A stretch of DNA of 64,000 nucleotides from Arthrobacter sp. P2b (GTDB lineage Bacteria > Actinomycetota > Actinomycetes > Actinomycetales > Micrococcaceae), in the NCBI RefSeq assembly GCF_900168295.1, contig NZ_FVZL01000006.1:62001-126000 (forward strand), read 5' to 3'. Below the pieces are notes generated by a model. That model had not been told where the DNA came from. It saw only the letters and a program-made list of their open reading frames with translations, and did not search any database. Position 1 is the stretch's first letter. Every line of letters starts with the position of its first letter. Both the position numbers and the translations under genes were made by a program. Positions 44,939 through 54,668 of this stretch are shown here, in pieces.

Positions 44939-46396
44939 TCAGCCGACCAAGTTCCGAACTTGTGTCCGAGTGTCGGACACCACGGCGGCCAGCCCGTTGC
45001 CTGCCACCCAACCACCCACCAGTGCCAGGCCGCCGGCCGCCGTGCAGGCTTCCCGGATCGCCGTCACCCGTGCGCGGTGGCCGACGGCGGCGAACGGCAG
45101 GGACCCAGGCCAGCGGACAACGTCCCAATCCACCAGGCTTTCCCTGGTGATGCCGACGCCCAGCAGCGCCGCCGCATCGCGCAGGGAGGCGGCCAGGAGG
45201 CTGTCATCGGTCTCCGGCCCGGCGGATGGTTCCCCTGCCCCGTCCGCCCTGCCATAGGAGAGGCGCAGGACATGCCGGCCGGGGCCGGCTGCATCTGCCA
45301 GCCAATCCCATTTGCCGGTGGCATGTGTCAGCGCCTTTGCTTCGATCCCGGGAGTCTGCGGTGCCACCAGCACACCCGTGCCGCGGGGGCGGTTGTCCAG
45401 GCCGGGGTTGTCCAGCACCAGGGTGACAAGCTTTATGTCCGGTCCTGATGCCGGCTTTTGTCCTGCGGTCGCGGGGACCGGCCCTTCCAGCAGGTCGACG
45501 GCGGTGGGGCCATCCACCGCCACCACCAGCACGCCGGCGTCGAACGTTCCGCCGATGGACTGTACGCGCCAGCCTTCGGATGAGCGGGCGACCGAAACGG
45601 CCGGGGTATCGGCCAAGAGCGTGACTCCCCGCCCGCGGAGATCCTTGACCAGCGCATCCACCAGGGTGTGCATGCCGCCTGTCAGGCCGGCGACGGCGGA
45701 CCCGGCTTTGGCGGGTCGGCCGGAGGTGGAGGCGCCCGGCACTCCTGCCGCGTCGTGGGCGCCCTGCCTCTGGGCGGCGACGGCGGCGGCGAGGGAGCCG
45801 TGCTGCCGGAGCCTGGCGCGGAGCCCGGGAGCCACCATGTCGACGTCGAGCAGTGCAGGATCGGCAGAATGGACACCGCCCACCACCGGGGCTACGAGCC
45901 GTTCCAGCACCCGGGCGCCCATCCTGGCCTTGACGAGGGCGGCGACGCTGACCACGTCACGCCCGCTTCCTACCGAAGCGGGCAGGAACCGGTCCAGGGA
46001 AGCACGCAGGGAACCCGGGAGGCCAAGTGTCCGGCGGACCTCAGGGTCCCAGGGGTTGGCCGGGATGCCGAGTATCCCGGTTTTGGGAAGTTCGCGGGGG
46101 CCTTCGGGGAGCTGCACCCATGCCCCGCCGGGCCTGGGAGCCACGATGTTGCCCGCGAGGCCCAGTTCAGCGGCAAGTCCGGAGACGGCATCGGACCGCG
46201 TGGCAAAGGACTCGGCACCGCTGTCCAGGGTCAGGCCGGCCACCACATGGCTGCCCACGCAGCCGCCCCACCCGCTGCCGGCCTCCAGGAGGGTGACCCG
46301 GTACCCGGCGGCAGCCAGCTCCCGCGCGGAGAGCAGCCCGGAGATGCCGCCGCCCAGCACCAGCGCAGTTCCGGGGTCCAGCGGCGCACTGCCCAC
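44939..46396 (-). CDS. hemY/cgoX: Coproporphyrinogen III oxidase, FAD type (CgoX/HemY)
   Basis: 485 residues from GTG 46396, 3 bases after the hemE stop. It is an FAD enzyme that oxidises coproporphyrinogen III to coproporphyrin III; older annotations call it protoporphyrinogen oxidase. The Rossmann motif ALVLGGGISGLLSARELAAAGYRVTLLEAGSGWGGCV opens the protein. TLDSGAESFATRSDAVSGLAAELGL and GGMHTLVDALVKDLR are typical of the family, and the C-terminal GLALVGGWVAGNGLAAVV closes the FAD site. It lies between hemE and the surface-protein gene. Confidence 0.93.
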   Translation of the reverse strand: MGSAPLDPGTALVLGGGISGLLSARELAAAGYRVTLLEAGSGWGGCVGSHVVAGLTLDSGAESFATRSDAVSGLAAELGLAGNIVAPRPGGAWVQLPEGPRELPKTGILGIPANPWDPEVRRTLGLPGSLRASLDRFLPASVGSGRDVVSVAALVKARMGARVLERLVAPVVGGVHSADPALLDVDMVAPGLRARLRQHGSLAAAVAAQRQGAHDAAGVPGASTSGRPAKAGSAVAGLTGGMHTLVDALVKDLRGRGVTLLADTPAVSVARSSEGWRVQSIGGTFDAGVLVVAVDGPTAVDLLEGPVPATAGQKPASGPDIKLVTLVLDNPGLDNRPRGTGVLVAPQTPGIEAKALTHATGKWDWLADAAGPGRHVLRLSYGRADGAGEPSAGPETDDSLLAASLRDAAALLGVGITRESLVDWDVVRWPGSLPFAAVGHRARVTAIREACTAAGGLALVGGWVAGNGLAAVVSDTRTQVRNLVG

Positions 46397-46399
46397 CGG

Positions 46400-47494
46400 T
46401 TACTCCGGGGAGATGGAGTGGATGAGTTCAACCACCCGGGTCAGGACTGCCGGGTCCGTCTCGGGCGGCACGCCGTGGCCAAGGTTGAGGACGTGCCCGG
46501 GGGCGGCGGAGCCGGCGGCGATGACCTCGCGGACGTGCGCTTCAAGAACGTCCCAGGGCGCCGACAGCAGGGCAGGATCGATGTTTCCCTGCAACGGAAC
46601 GGTGCCGCCCAGCCGGCGGTTCGCTTCATCCAGCGGCAGCCGGTAGTCCACGCCCACCACGTCGACGCCCACGTCGCGCATGGCAACGAGGAGCTCGGAA
46701 GTTCCCGTGCCGAAGTGGATGAGCGGCGCGCCGAGGTGCCGCACATGGTCCAGGGCGCGGGACGACGCCGGGGCAACAAACCGGGTGTAATCGGCCAGTC
46801 CCAGCGAACCTGCCCAGGAGTCGAACAGCTGCGCGGCCGAGGCGCCGGCTTCCAGCTGCGCCTGGAGGAACATGCCGGAGGCGTCGGCGGCCCAGTTGGC
46901 CAGGGCGTTCCAGGTGTCCGGGTCGGCGTGCATCATGGTGCGCGGCCCGAGGTGGTCGCGGGAAGGCTTGCCTTCAACCATGTAGGCCGCAAGCGTGAAG
47001 GGTGCGCCGGCGAACCCGATCAGCGGCGTCTTGCCCAGTTCGGCCACCGTCAGCCGGACCGCTTCCCGGATGGGTTCCAGAGCTTCCCATGTCAGCTGGG
47101 GCAGCGCCGCGACGTCCGCGGCCGTACGGACGGGCTTGTCGAGGACAGGGCCCACGCCCGGGACGATGTCCACGCCCACGCCGGCAAGCTTGAGCGGAAT
47201 GACGATGTCCGAGAAGAAGATCCCCGCATCGACGTCGTGGCGGCGGACCGGCTGCAGCGTGATCTCGGATGCCAGTTCAGGCCGGAGGCAGGAGTCCAGC
47301 ATGGCGATGCCCTCGCGCACCTTGAGGTATTCGGGCAGTGAACGACCTGCCTGCCGCATGAACCAGACGGGACGGCGGGACGGCTTGCCGCCGCGGTAGG
47401 CCGTTATCAGCGGGGAGTCCGCGGTGCGGCCGTCCAGCAGTGGATGGTCAGCGGCAAGTACGCCGGCAGCGGAGACGGCAGGGCTAGGAGTCAT
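46400..47494 (-). CDS. hemE: Uroporphyrinogen decarboxylase
   Basis: 364 residues from ATG 47494. It converts uroporphyrinogen III to coproporphyrinogen III. Signatures are RRPVWFMRQAGRSLPEYLKVR near the N-terminus and LIGFAGAPFTLAAYMVEG, with GNIDPALL, plus the C-terminal GHVLNLGHGVPPETDPAVL. It heads the leftward heme array. A CACAAT element 7 bases before the ATG could be its -10 box. hemA diverges 158 bases away. Confidence 0.95.
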   Translation of the reverse strand: MTPSPAVSAAGVLAADHPLLDGRTADSPLITAYRGGKPSRRPVWFMRQAGRSLPEYLKVREGIAMLDSCLRPELASEITLQPVRRHDVDAGIFFSDIVIPLKLAGVGVDIVPGVGPVLDKPVRTAADVAALPQLTWEALEPIREAVRLTVAELGKTPLIGFAGAPFTLAAYMVEGKPSRDHLGPRTMMHADPDTWNALANWAADASGMFLQAQLEAGASAAQLFDSWAGSLGLADYTRFVAPASSRALDHVRHLGAPLIHFGTGTSELLVAMRDVGVDVVGVDYRLPLDEANRRLGGTVPLQGNIDPALLSAPWDVLEAHVREVIAAGSAAPGHVLNLGHGVPPETDPAVLTRVVELIHSISPE

Positions 47495-47637
47495 GCCATC
47501 GATTGTGCCGAAAATCAGCGCCAAAAGATAACGACAGACTGTCTCCCGTTGGGGCCCCGCGGCCGCCGTGGCGGGAATCACAAGCCCCTCCGGCCCTTGA
47601 CGGGGCAGGTAGTTGTTCTACCGAGGAACGAAAAAGC

Positions 47638-47643
47638 TATGAT
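47638..47643 (+). promoter_or_regulatory. -10 box of hemA
   Basis: TATGAT lies 9 bases before the GTG at 47653. TTGTTC at 47613-47618 may be a -35 box (19-base spacer). Transcription would start within about 3 bases of the start codon, and no ribosome site is close enough, so the mRNA is probably leaderless or nearly so. Confidence 0.5.
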
Positions 47644-47652
47644 TGATCCGTT

Positions 47653-48969
47653 GTGGTTCTTTTTTCATTGGTGGCTACACACGCCGACATCGATCTTGAG
47701 ACCGTTGCCCAGTTGAGCAACGGTTCCTCTGGTATTGCCACATCCGCTCTCTCCGGATCACCGGCAGTGAAGGGTGCGGTTGTCCTTGCCACCTGCAACC
47801 GCTACGAAATCTACGGCGAAGCGCCGCACCCGGACGACGTCGAGGCCGCCCGCGCGGCCCTTGTAGCCCAGATCAGCGATGTCAGCGGACTCAGCGAATC
47901 GCTTGTGTCCCGTTCCTTCAGCACCCGCACCGGCCCTGAAGTAAGCCAGCACCTCTTCGCCGTCAGCGCCGGACTGGACTCCGCCGTCGTCGGTGAACGG
48001 GAAATCGCGGGCCAGGTCAGGCGTGCACTGATCACCGCCCAGCACGAAGGCACCGCCAGCTCCGGACTAGTGCGGCTGTTCCAGGCCGCCTCCAAGACCG
48101 CCAAAGACGTCGGCGCCCAAACAGCGCTAGGTTCGCGTGGCCTGTCCATCGTGTCGGTGGCATTGGACCTGGCAACAGACCTTTCCGAGAACCAGGACTG
48201 GACCACCAAAAAAGTGGTGGTGTTCGGGACCGGTGCCTACGCCGGTGCAACCATGGCGCTGCTGCGCGAACGGGGCTGCACAGACATCTCGGTCTTTTCG
48301 TCCTCCGGCCGTGCCGAGGGATTCGTCGCCACCCGTGGCGGTACCGCCCTCGACGCCGAAACACTGTATCCCGCGGTTGCTGCCGCGGACGTAATGATCG
48401 GGTGCAGCGGTTCGGATACCCGGGTGGAGGCCGATGAACTGGCCCAGGTGCGCGCCAATTCCCCGCAGCCGCTGATCGCCATTGACCTGGCACTGACACA
48501 TGATTTCGATCCCGCCGTGGGTGAGCTCGACGGCGTCGAACTCCTCACCCTGGAATCGGTGCGCCTCGCCGCGCCACAGGAGCAGGCCGAATCGCTGACG
48601 CAGGCAAGTGGGATCGTCAACGGCGCCGCGAAGGCCTTTGAGCAGGAACGAGAGGCCCGCTCCGTGGATTCGGCGATTGTTGCCCTCCGTCGGCACACTA
48701 TGAACGTCCTGGACGCAGAAATGGAAAAAGTCCGGGCCCGGCACGGCTGCACCGCCGCTGCCGAGGAAGTGGAATTCGCGCTTCGCCGCATGGTCAAGCA
48801 GCTGCTCCACGTGCCCACGGTCCGCGCCCGCGAGCTGGCGGCCAACGGCCAGCAGGACGAATACGTGGCGGCCCTGGAAGCCCTCTACGGCATCACCGTG
48901 GAGCAGCCCGCTAGCCCCACAGCCCAGGCGGAATGCCCGGTGGACCACCGGGGCCTCGAAAGCGCCTGA
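47653..48969 (+). CDS. hemA: Glutamyl-tRNA reductase
   Basis: 438 residues from GTG 47653. It is the first committed enzyme of C5 heme synthesis, reducing Glu-tRNA to glutamate-1-semialdehyde. The catalytic Cys48 is in [13 protein letters not shown]. The NADPH-binding domain contains [22 protein letters not shown]. The C-terminal dimerisation helices contain [23 protein letters not shown]. It runs opposite to all the other heme genes here, and the two promoters share a short spacer, so co-regulation is likely. Confidence 0.96.
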   Translation: MVLFSLVATHADIDLETVAQLSNGSSGIATSALSGSPAVKGAVVLATCNRYEIYGEAPHPDDVEAARAALVAQISDVSGLSESLVSRSFSTRTGPEVSQHLFAVSAGLDSAVVGEREIAGQVRRALITAQHEGTASSGLVRLFQAASKTAKDVGAQTALGSRGLSIVSVALDLATDLSENQDWTTKKVVVFGTGAYAGATMALLRERGCTDISVFSSSGRAEGFVATRGGTALDAETLYPAVAAADVMIGCSGSDTRVEADELAQVRANSPQPLIAIDLALTHDFDPAVGELDGVELLTLESVRLAAPQEQAESLTQASGIVNGAAKAFEQEREARSVDSAIVALRRHTMNVLDAEMEKVRARHGCTAAAEEVEFALRRMVKQLLHVPTVRARELAANGQQDEYVAALEALYGITVEQPASPTAQAECPVDHRGLESA

Positions 48970-48976
48970 CCCTCAC

Positions 48977-49081
48977 CGACGCTCTCTCACTTAACGTTGC
49001 TTAAACGACGACGCTCTCTCACTTCCTTTTAGAAAGTGAGAGAGCGTCGCAATTTCAAGGGCAATAAGTGAGAGAGCGTCG
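48977..49081. repeat. Intergenic palindrome 2 (nested, 16-base arms)
   Basis: Two direct copies of CGACGCTCTCTCACTT (48977-48992 and 49009-49024) are followed by two inverted copies (49034-49049 and 49066-49081). This forms an inner hairpin with a 9-base loop inside an outer one. It lies between the converging hemA and moeZ genes. The first copy continues as CACTTAACG, also found in palindrome 1. Confidence 0.85.
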
Positions 49082-49094
49082 CTGAGGCGCTTTG

Positions 49095-50294
49095 TCAGTA
49101 GACGGGTTTATGGGGTTCCACGTCACGCACCCAGGCGAGAATGCCGCCGTCGAGATGGCTGATCCGCTCGTACCCCGCCTTCCGGGCCGCCGCCAGGACA
49201 TTCGCCGAGCGGGCCCCGGACTTGCAGTGGAAGACAATGTCCTTGTCCTGTGGGATCTCCGCCCAGGCGTCGCCGGCCAGGATCCTGCCCTGCGGGATGA
49301 GGACGGCCCCGTCGATCCGCACGATGTCGTATTCGCCCGGCTCCCGGACGTCCACGAGCTCAAAGTCCTTGAGCCCCGCTTTCCGCGATGCAAGCATGGT
49401 GGCCAGCTGCGTGGCAGTGACGGTGTGTTCCGTGCCCGACTGGGCTGCCGGCGTGATGCCGCAGAACGCCTCGTAATCCGTCAGTTCAGTGATGGGCTCC
49501 GCCGCGGGGTCCTTGGACACCCGGATTTCCCGCCAGCTGCCGCCCAGGGCGTCGAAGAGCGCCACACGGCCCAGCAGGGAACGTCCGACGCCGGTGATCA
49601 GCTTGACTGCCTCCGTCACCATCAGCGATCCCACGGCCGCGCACAGCATGCCAAAGACGCCGCCCTCGCCGCAGGAGGGCACAGAGCCCGCCGGCGGGGC
49701 CTCAGGGTAGAGGTCGCGGTAAGTGGGCCCGTGCTTCTCCCAGAAGACGCTGACCTGGCCGTCGAACCGGAAGATTGAACCCCACACGTAGGGTTTGCCG
49801 AGGATGGCGGCTGCGTCGTTCACCAGGTAGCGCGTGGCAAAGTTGTCCGCCCCGTCAAGGATCAGGTCGTACCCGGCGAACAGCTCCAGGGCGTTGGCGG
49901 CGTCCAGGCGCACGTCGTGGAGCCGGACATCCACCAACGGGTTCAGCGCGGCAATCGCATCCCGGGCCGACTCGATCTTCGGCCTGCCGACGTCGGCCAC
50001 GCCGTGGATGACCTGGCGCTGCAGGTTGCTGAGGTCCACCGTGTCGTCATCGATGATCCCGATTGTTCCGACGCCCGCTGCGGCGAGGTACAACAGGGCC
50101 GGCGATCCGAGCCCGCCGGCGCCGATTACCAGGACCCTGGCGTTCTTGAGCCGCCGCTGCCCCAGGGTACCGATCTCGGGAATAATGAGGTGCCGCGAGT
50201 AGCGTTCCACCTCGGCAGGGGTGAGCTCACCTGCCGGTTCCACCAACGGATCCAGCGAAACAGTTGAAATATTTGCGGTGAAAGTCGAAGCCAT
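49095..50294 (-). CDS. moeZ: MoeZ-type adenylyltransferase/sulfurtransferase (ThiF domain plus rhodanese)
   Basis: 399 residues. The N-terminal E1-like domain (about 20-270) has the nucleotide site RVLVIGAGGLGSPALLYLAAAGVGTIGIID and DGADNFATRYLVND. The C-terminal rhodanese domain (about 285-397) has the persulfide Cys in FHCKSGARS. Such proteins activate ubiquitin-like sulfur carriers (MoaD, CysO, possibly ThiS) by C-terminal adenylation and then thiocarboxylation. ThiS, encoded at 52960-53196, is a plausible nearby client because no separate thiF is visible. The structural Cys region reads VPSCGEGGVFGML. TACATT 5 bases before the ATG suggests a leaderless mRNA. Confidence 0.92.
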   Translation of the reverse strand: MASTFTANISTVSLDPLVEPAGELTPAEVERYSRHLIIPEIGTLGQRRLKNARVLVIGAGGLGSPALLYLAAAGVGTIGIIDDDTVDLSNLQRQVIHGVADVGRPKIESARDAIAALNPLVDVRLHDVRLDAANALELFAGYDLILDGADNFATRYLVNDAAAILGKPYVWGSIFRFDGQVSVFWEKHGPTYRDLYPEAPPAGSVPSCGEGGVFGMLCAAVGSLMVTEAVKLITGVGRSLLGRVALFDALGGSWREIRVSKDPAAEPITELTDYEAFCGITPAAQSGTEHTVTATQLATMLASRKAGLKDFELVDVREPGEYDIVRIDGAVLIPQGRILAGDAWAEIPQDKDIVFHCKSGARSANVLAAARKAGYERISHLDGGILAWVRDVEPHKPVY

Positions 50295-50299
50295 ACTTC

Positions 50300-50305
50300 A
50301 ATGTA
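50300..50305 (-). promoter_or_regulatory. -10 box of moeZ (leaderless)
   Basis: TACATT on the minus strand, 5 bases before ATG 50294; no ribosome site. Confidence 0.4.
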
Positions 50306-50360
50306 GGCCCCGGGATACCGCCCGGTCATATTACCCCGCAGTAAAGTGGAGGTAACTGCA

Positions 50361-51044
50361 ATGGAAAGAAGGACAACCGTGGTCCCTGAAGCACGGGCTG
50401 AACGCCCGCCCGCCGCCGAACCGCAAACCTCCCCGCGTCCAGCAGGCCAGCGCTCCGCCCGGCTTCCCCGCGATGAGCGGCGCGCCCAGCTCCTTTCCGC
50501 CGCGCAGGAAGTCTTCGTAGCCAATGGCTACCACGGCGCCGCGATGGACGAAATCGCCGAAACGGCCCACGTCAGCAAACCGGTCCTGTACCAGCACTTT
50601 CCCTCCAAACGCGAGCTTTACCTTGCACTGCTGGAAAGCCACCTCGCGTCCCTGACCGAGCTGATGCTGGGCGCATTGGACTCCACCACGGACAACAAGG
50701 AGCGCGTGAAGGCCGTCATGCGCGCCTACTTCCGCTTTATCGCCAACGATGACCAGGCCCACCGGCTCGTGTTCGAGTCGGACCTCATCAACGATCCGGA
50801 TGTCAGCTCACGCCTGGAGACCTTCAACCGGACCTTTGCCGACGCCATTGCCCGCGTCATTGCCGGCGACACCAAACTCCCCCACCTCGAGGCGGAGCTT
50901 CTGGGGCGCGGACTCGCCGGGATGGCGCAGGTCAGTGCCCGCTACTGGCTCGAAACCGACGGTAATCTTGACCTCGATGTGGCCAGTGACCTCATCTACC
51001 GTTTAGCTTGGCGCGGAATCTCTCGCTTCCCCAAAGAGTCCTAG
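50361..51044 (+). CDS. TetR family transcriptional regulator
   Basis: 227 residues from ATG 50361, with GGAGG 8 bases upstream; GTG 50379 is a second possibility. Residues 1-35 are Pro/Ala/Arg-rich. The helix-turn-helix lies at about 45-90 (GAAMDEIAETAHVSKPVLYQHFPSKRELYL). The C-terminal ligand and dimer domain contains YFRFIANDDQAHRLVFESDLI. It is divergent from moeZ with 66 bases between start codons and 50 bases ahead of the DUF3107 gene. Its targets and ligand are unknown; autoregulation and control of moeZ are possible from the layout. Confidence 0.88.
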   Translation: MERRTTVVPEARAERPPAAEPQTSPRPAGQRSARLPRDERRAQLLSAAQEVFVANGYHGAAMDEIAETAHVSKPVLYQHFPSKRELYLALLESHLASLTELMLGALDSTTDNKERVKAVMRAYFRFIANDDQAHRLVFESDLINDPDVSSRLETFNRTFADAIARVIAGDTKLPHLEAELLGRGLAGMAQVSARYWLETDGNLDLDVASDLIYRLAWRGISRFPKES

Positions 51045-51094
51045 ACTACAAATAAGACATCACCAACGAACTTTGACTGGCTGGGAGGCCCCCT

Positions 51095-51319
51095 GTGGAA
51101 ATTAAGATCGGCGTTCAGAATGTTGGCCGCGAGATTGTGCTCGAATCGGCACAGGACGCAGACACGGTGGCCAAGGTTGTGGGCGAAGCCATCAACGCCG
51201 GCAGCGAGCTGCGCCTGACGGATGACAAGGGACGCCTGATCATTGTTCCCGGAAATGCCCTGGCTTATGTGGAGATCGGCGCCGAAGAGGTCCGCCGCGT
51301 AGGGTTCGGCCAGTTCTAG
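51095..51319 (+). CDS. DUF3107 family small protein
   Basis: 74 residues from GTG 51095, with GGGAGG upstream. Starts MEIKIGVQNVGREIVLESAQDADTV and ends AYVEIGAEEVRRVGFGQF, the complete DUF3107 domain, which is conserved across actinobacteria and almost always located after this TetR gene. Function unknown. It looks like a compact alpha/beta, possibly ATP-synthase-like, fold with no catalytic motif that I can identify. Confidence 0.9.
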   Translation: MEIKIGVQNVGREIVLESAQDADTVAKVVGEAINAGSELRLTDDKGRLIIVPGNALAYVEIGAEEVRRVGFGQF

Positions 51320-51356
51320 CCCAGCCCCGCGCTGCCGCGAATCCCGAGGAGATCCG

Positions 51357-51659
51357 TTGCTTTCCCTGACCATCGTTGTGCTCGCCACCGTCGCCGCCGG
51401 CTTTATTGTCTGGGCGAATGACAGGCGGCATGCCAAGTACGGCGCCGGCCTTCCCGCCGGCGTAGCCGTGGGTGTAGGGGCCCTCACCTGGATCATCCTC
51501 ATGGCCGCCGGCTTCGGCTACCGGCCGGGGCTGACCTGGGTTCCGTGGGTCCTGCCCATCGTGCTGGGCGCTGCGGCCGCCGTCGCGGCTGTTCTTTACC
51601 TGGGCCGCAGCCGCGCCCGGCAGGACACCCACCGGCTTACCGCGATCCTTCGGCGCTGA
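51357..51659 (+). CDS. Small integral membrane protein
   Basis: 100 residues from TTG 51357, with GAGGAG 8 bases upstream. Three hydrophobic spans are visible (about 2-20, 33-53 and 62-84) with a basic C-terminal tail (RSRARQDTHRLTAILRR). No family recognised. It is 37 bases after DUF3107 and ends before a strong terminator, so it is probably the last gene of the tetR-DUF3107 unit. Confidence 0.72.
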   Translation: MLSLTIVVLATVAAGFIVWANDRRHAKYGAGLPAGVAVGVGALTWIILMAAGFGYRPGLTWVPWVLPIVLGAAAAVAAVLYLGRSRARQDTHRLTAILRR

Positions 51660-51685
51660 GCCTCGGTTTCTGTTGCACCTCACGA

Positions 51686-51720
51686 AAGTGGCCGCCGTCC
51701 CGTCGGGACGGCGGCCACTT
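51686..51720. terminator. Bidirectional terminator
   Basis: Stem AAGTGGCCGCCGTCCCG / CGGGACGGCGGCCACTT with a 1- to 3-base loop, between the converging small membrane protein gene and the pterin dehydratase gene. Confidence 0.85.
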
Positions 51721-51754
51721 GCTTAACGGCACAGCTGCTTGATGACGCGGCTGC

Positions 51755-52093
51755 CTAATGGTCCGGCACGTATTTCGAAGGCTCGGCCACAGCCCCGGCC
51801 GCTGCCGCGGCGTCGCTTGCCCCGGCGGCGGCGGTGAGGTCCCGCCCGGTCACCTGCCCTCCGGCGTCGTGCGAGGTGTAGCGGATGAAGACGCGGTTGT
51901 AGCGCCAGTCGAGGTCCGGATGGTGGTTTTGTTCCTCGGCAAGGCGTCCGACGGCGGCAATCACCTCGAGTGCGGCAGCCGCCGTCGGCGTCTTGAAGAC
52001 GGTGACCAGGCCGCCGTCGCTGAAACGCCAGTCCGGCAGTCCGGTGAGTGCTTCGTCGATGCGTTCCCGGGGAAGGGCGTCTTTGGCGGCCAC
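51755..52093 (-). CDS. 4a-hydroxytetrahydrobiopterin dehydratase
   Basis: 112 residues from GTG 52093, chosen because AAGGAG lies 5 bases upstream; ATG 52108 has no such site. The signature EEQNHHPDLDWRYNRVFIRYTSHDAGG matches pterin-4a-carbinolamine dehydratase (PCD/DCoH). The enzyme recycles oxidised pterin cofactor, usually for phenylalanine hydroxylase, and homologues are also linked to molybdopterin and folate chemistry. No hydroxylase is adjacent. It follows thiG by 46 bases and may be read through from the thiamine operon. The C-terminal tail is Ala-rich. Confidence 0.9.
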   Translation of the reverse strand: MAAKDALPRERIDEALTGLPDWRFSDGGLVTVFKTPTAAAALEVIAAVGRLAEEQNHHPDLDWRYNRVFIRYTSHDAGGQVTGRDLTAAAGASDAAAAAGAVAEPSKYVPDH

Positions 52094-52139
52094 TGCTGCT
52101 CCTTGCATCAGGGCGCCGGCCGGTCCGAAGGAGCAGGCC

Positions 52140-53192
<1,053 letters not shown>

Positions 53193-53196
<4 letters not shown>

Positions 53197-54530
53197 GCTG
53201 TCTCCTTGATGTTGAAGATGGTGGCGGCCGGTTCGCGGCCGGAAAACCGGCCCGGGTTGAACGGTTGCCAGCGGACGTCCGCCGTGCCGTCCAGAAGGTC
53301 CCGGCAGATGGCCGCCGCTGCGGGGGCCAGGAGGACGCCGTGCCGGAAGAATCCGGTGGCAATGATCAGTCCCGCAACGTGTGCGGATTCCCCGGCTGCC
53401 GGATCGCCGGCCAGCGGCACCCGACCCAACAGCGGGGCGTTGTCCCGGGTGCCGGGCCGCGCCCGTGCCGTGCATTCCAGCAGCTCGAGTTCGGCGACGG
53501 CGGGCACCAGGACCTGGGCATCCCGGAGGAGCTGGTAGACCCCGCCTGCCGATACAGCGCCCGCTGCAGCCCGGGCACCGGCCGCCGGTGCATTATGTGT
53601 CGCGGCAAGGGCGTCCTCACGCTGGGTGGCTCCGATCACCACCGTCCCGTCCTGCCGCGGGACGATATACACCGGGACGCCATGGACCAGCCCGCGGACC
53701 GTTGAGGTTACGAGCGGCTGGAGCTGCCGGGGCACTGCCAGGCGCAGGATATCCCCATACACCGGCCGCAGCGGCAGCTGCAGGCCGTCGGGCAGGCCCG
53801 CCAGGGCGGCGGCATCCAGGCCGTTGGCAACGATCGTTTCGCGGGCCAGGACCGTGCCGCCGCCTGCGAGCCGGGCCCCGGCCACTGCCCCGTCCGCCCA
53901 GACCAGCCCGGCGGCCCGGTCCGGCACGGCGTAGCCGTCGATGGCCCCCGCCACGTCTGTTCCATTACTTTCGACGGCGGGGCCATGCGCGGCGAGCGCG
54001 CGCCGCAGGCAGGACACCAGGCGCCGGGGATCCACCTGGTGGTCCGCGGGCGTGTCCAGTGCGCAGGCGATGGCAGGGCTGAGCAGCGGTTCCCGGCGCC
54101 GGGCCTCCCGGACAGTCAACGGCTCCACGGACAGGCCGCTGGCCTGCTGCACCCCGCGCAAATCCATGAGGGCGCGGCGGTCGGCGGCATCGGCACCCAC
54201 GGCGAGCGTCGGCGTCGTGAGGTACCCGGGACTTTCGCCGGAAGCGGCAGCCAGTTCCGCGGCAAAGCCCGGCCACCGGGCGGAGGAGGCAAGCATGAGC
54301 TCCAGGAGGTCCTCCTCCTGGTAGTGCAGCTCGCTCACCGGGGCCAGCATTCCGGCAGCCGCCCAGCTGGCCCCGGCTCCGGGCGCGTCATCGATCAGCA
54401 CGACGGACCGCCCGGACCGCCTCGCCTCCCAGGCGATGGCATGCCCAACCACTCCGCCGCCGATCACGGCCACGTCGGCACGGATGGTGCCGGAGGGAGC
54501 CCCGGGCGGGGCAACGTTTGGGGTGCTCAT
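53193..54530 (-). CDS. thiO: Glycine oxidase ThiO
   Basis: 445 residues from ATG 54530. This FAD enzyme oxidises glycine to iminoglycine, the nitrogen donor for thiazole. FAD motif DVAVIGGGVVGHAIAWEARRSGRSVVLID, then GAGASWAAAGMLAPVSE. The C-terminal substrate domain has YIVPRQDGTVVIGATQ and GRVPLAGDP...GLIIATGFFRHGVLLAPA. Aerobic thiamine makers use ThiO instead of ThiH. It is the first gene of thiO-thiS-thiG, downstream of a TPP riboswitch. AGGAGA from the riboswitch tail provides the ribosome site, so the switch can hide it. Confidence 0.93.
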
Positions 54531-54536
54531 GTGTCT

Positions 54537-54634
54537 CCTTCCCTACGCCGGCATTAACCGGATCAGGTCAAGCGGTCGGCTCTGACGCCCTCTCAGCCCG
54601 GCGCTTTATGACAGCTGCCGCGGGCTCCCGCAGT
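54537..54634 (-). promoter_or_regulatory. TPP riboswitch controlling thiO-thiS-thiG
   Basis: Reading the minus strand: GCGGGAGCCC (P1 side), GGGCTGAGAGGGCG (the conserved CUGAGA pyrimidine-sensing element), ACCGCTTGACCTGATC, then GGTTAATGCCGGCGTAGGGA, the pyrophosphate arm. The AGGAGA ribosome site of thiO follows directly, so binding of thiamine pyrophosphate probably blocks translation initiation. No intrinsic terminator lies between the switch and the ATG. Confidence 0.95.
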
Positions 54635-54642
54635 ACGAGGCC

Positions 54643-54648
54643 AGTGTA
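54643..54648 (-). promoter_or_regulatory. Probable -10 box for the thiO operon
   Basis: TACACT on the minus strand. Transcription starting about 7 bases on would begin at the first base of the TPP riboswitch. It is 7 bases from the thiE -10 box on the other strand. Confidence 0.45.
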
Positions 54649-54655
54649 GAGGAAC

Positions 54656-54661
54656 TAGGCT
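54656..54661 (+). promoter_or_regulatory. -10 box of thiE (leaderless)
   Basis: TAGGCT followed by 7 bases and ATG 54669, with no Shine-Dalgarno sequence. Confidence 0.5.
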
Positions 54662-54668
54662 TGCAGCC

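Noticed and set aside
45668..47341. 557-residue plus-strand frame opposite cgoX and hemE
   Set aside because: Antisense artefact; both minus-strand enzymes are complete with active-site motifs.
48977..49081. Short CRISPR-like array
   Set aside because: Only four units are present, two of them inverted, with unequal spacers and no cas genes; better described as a nested palindrome.
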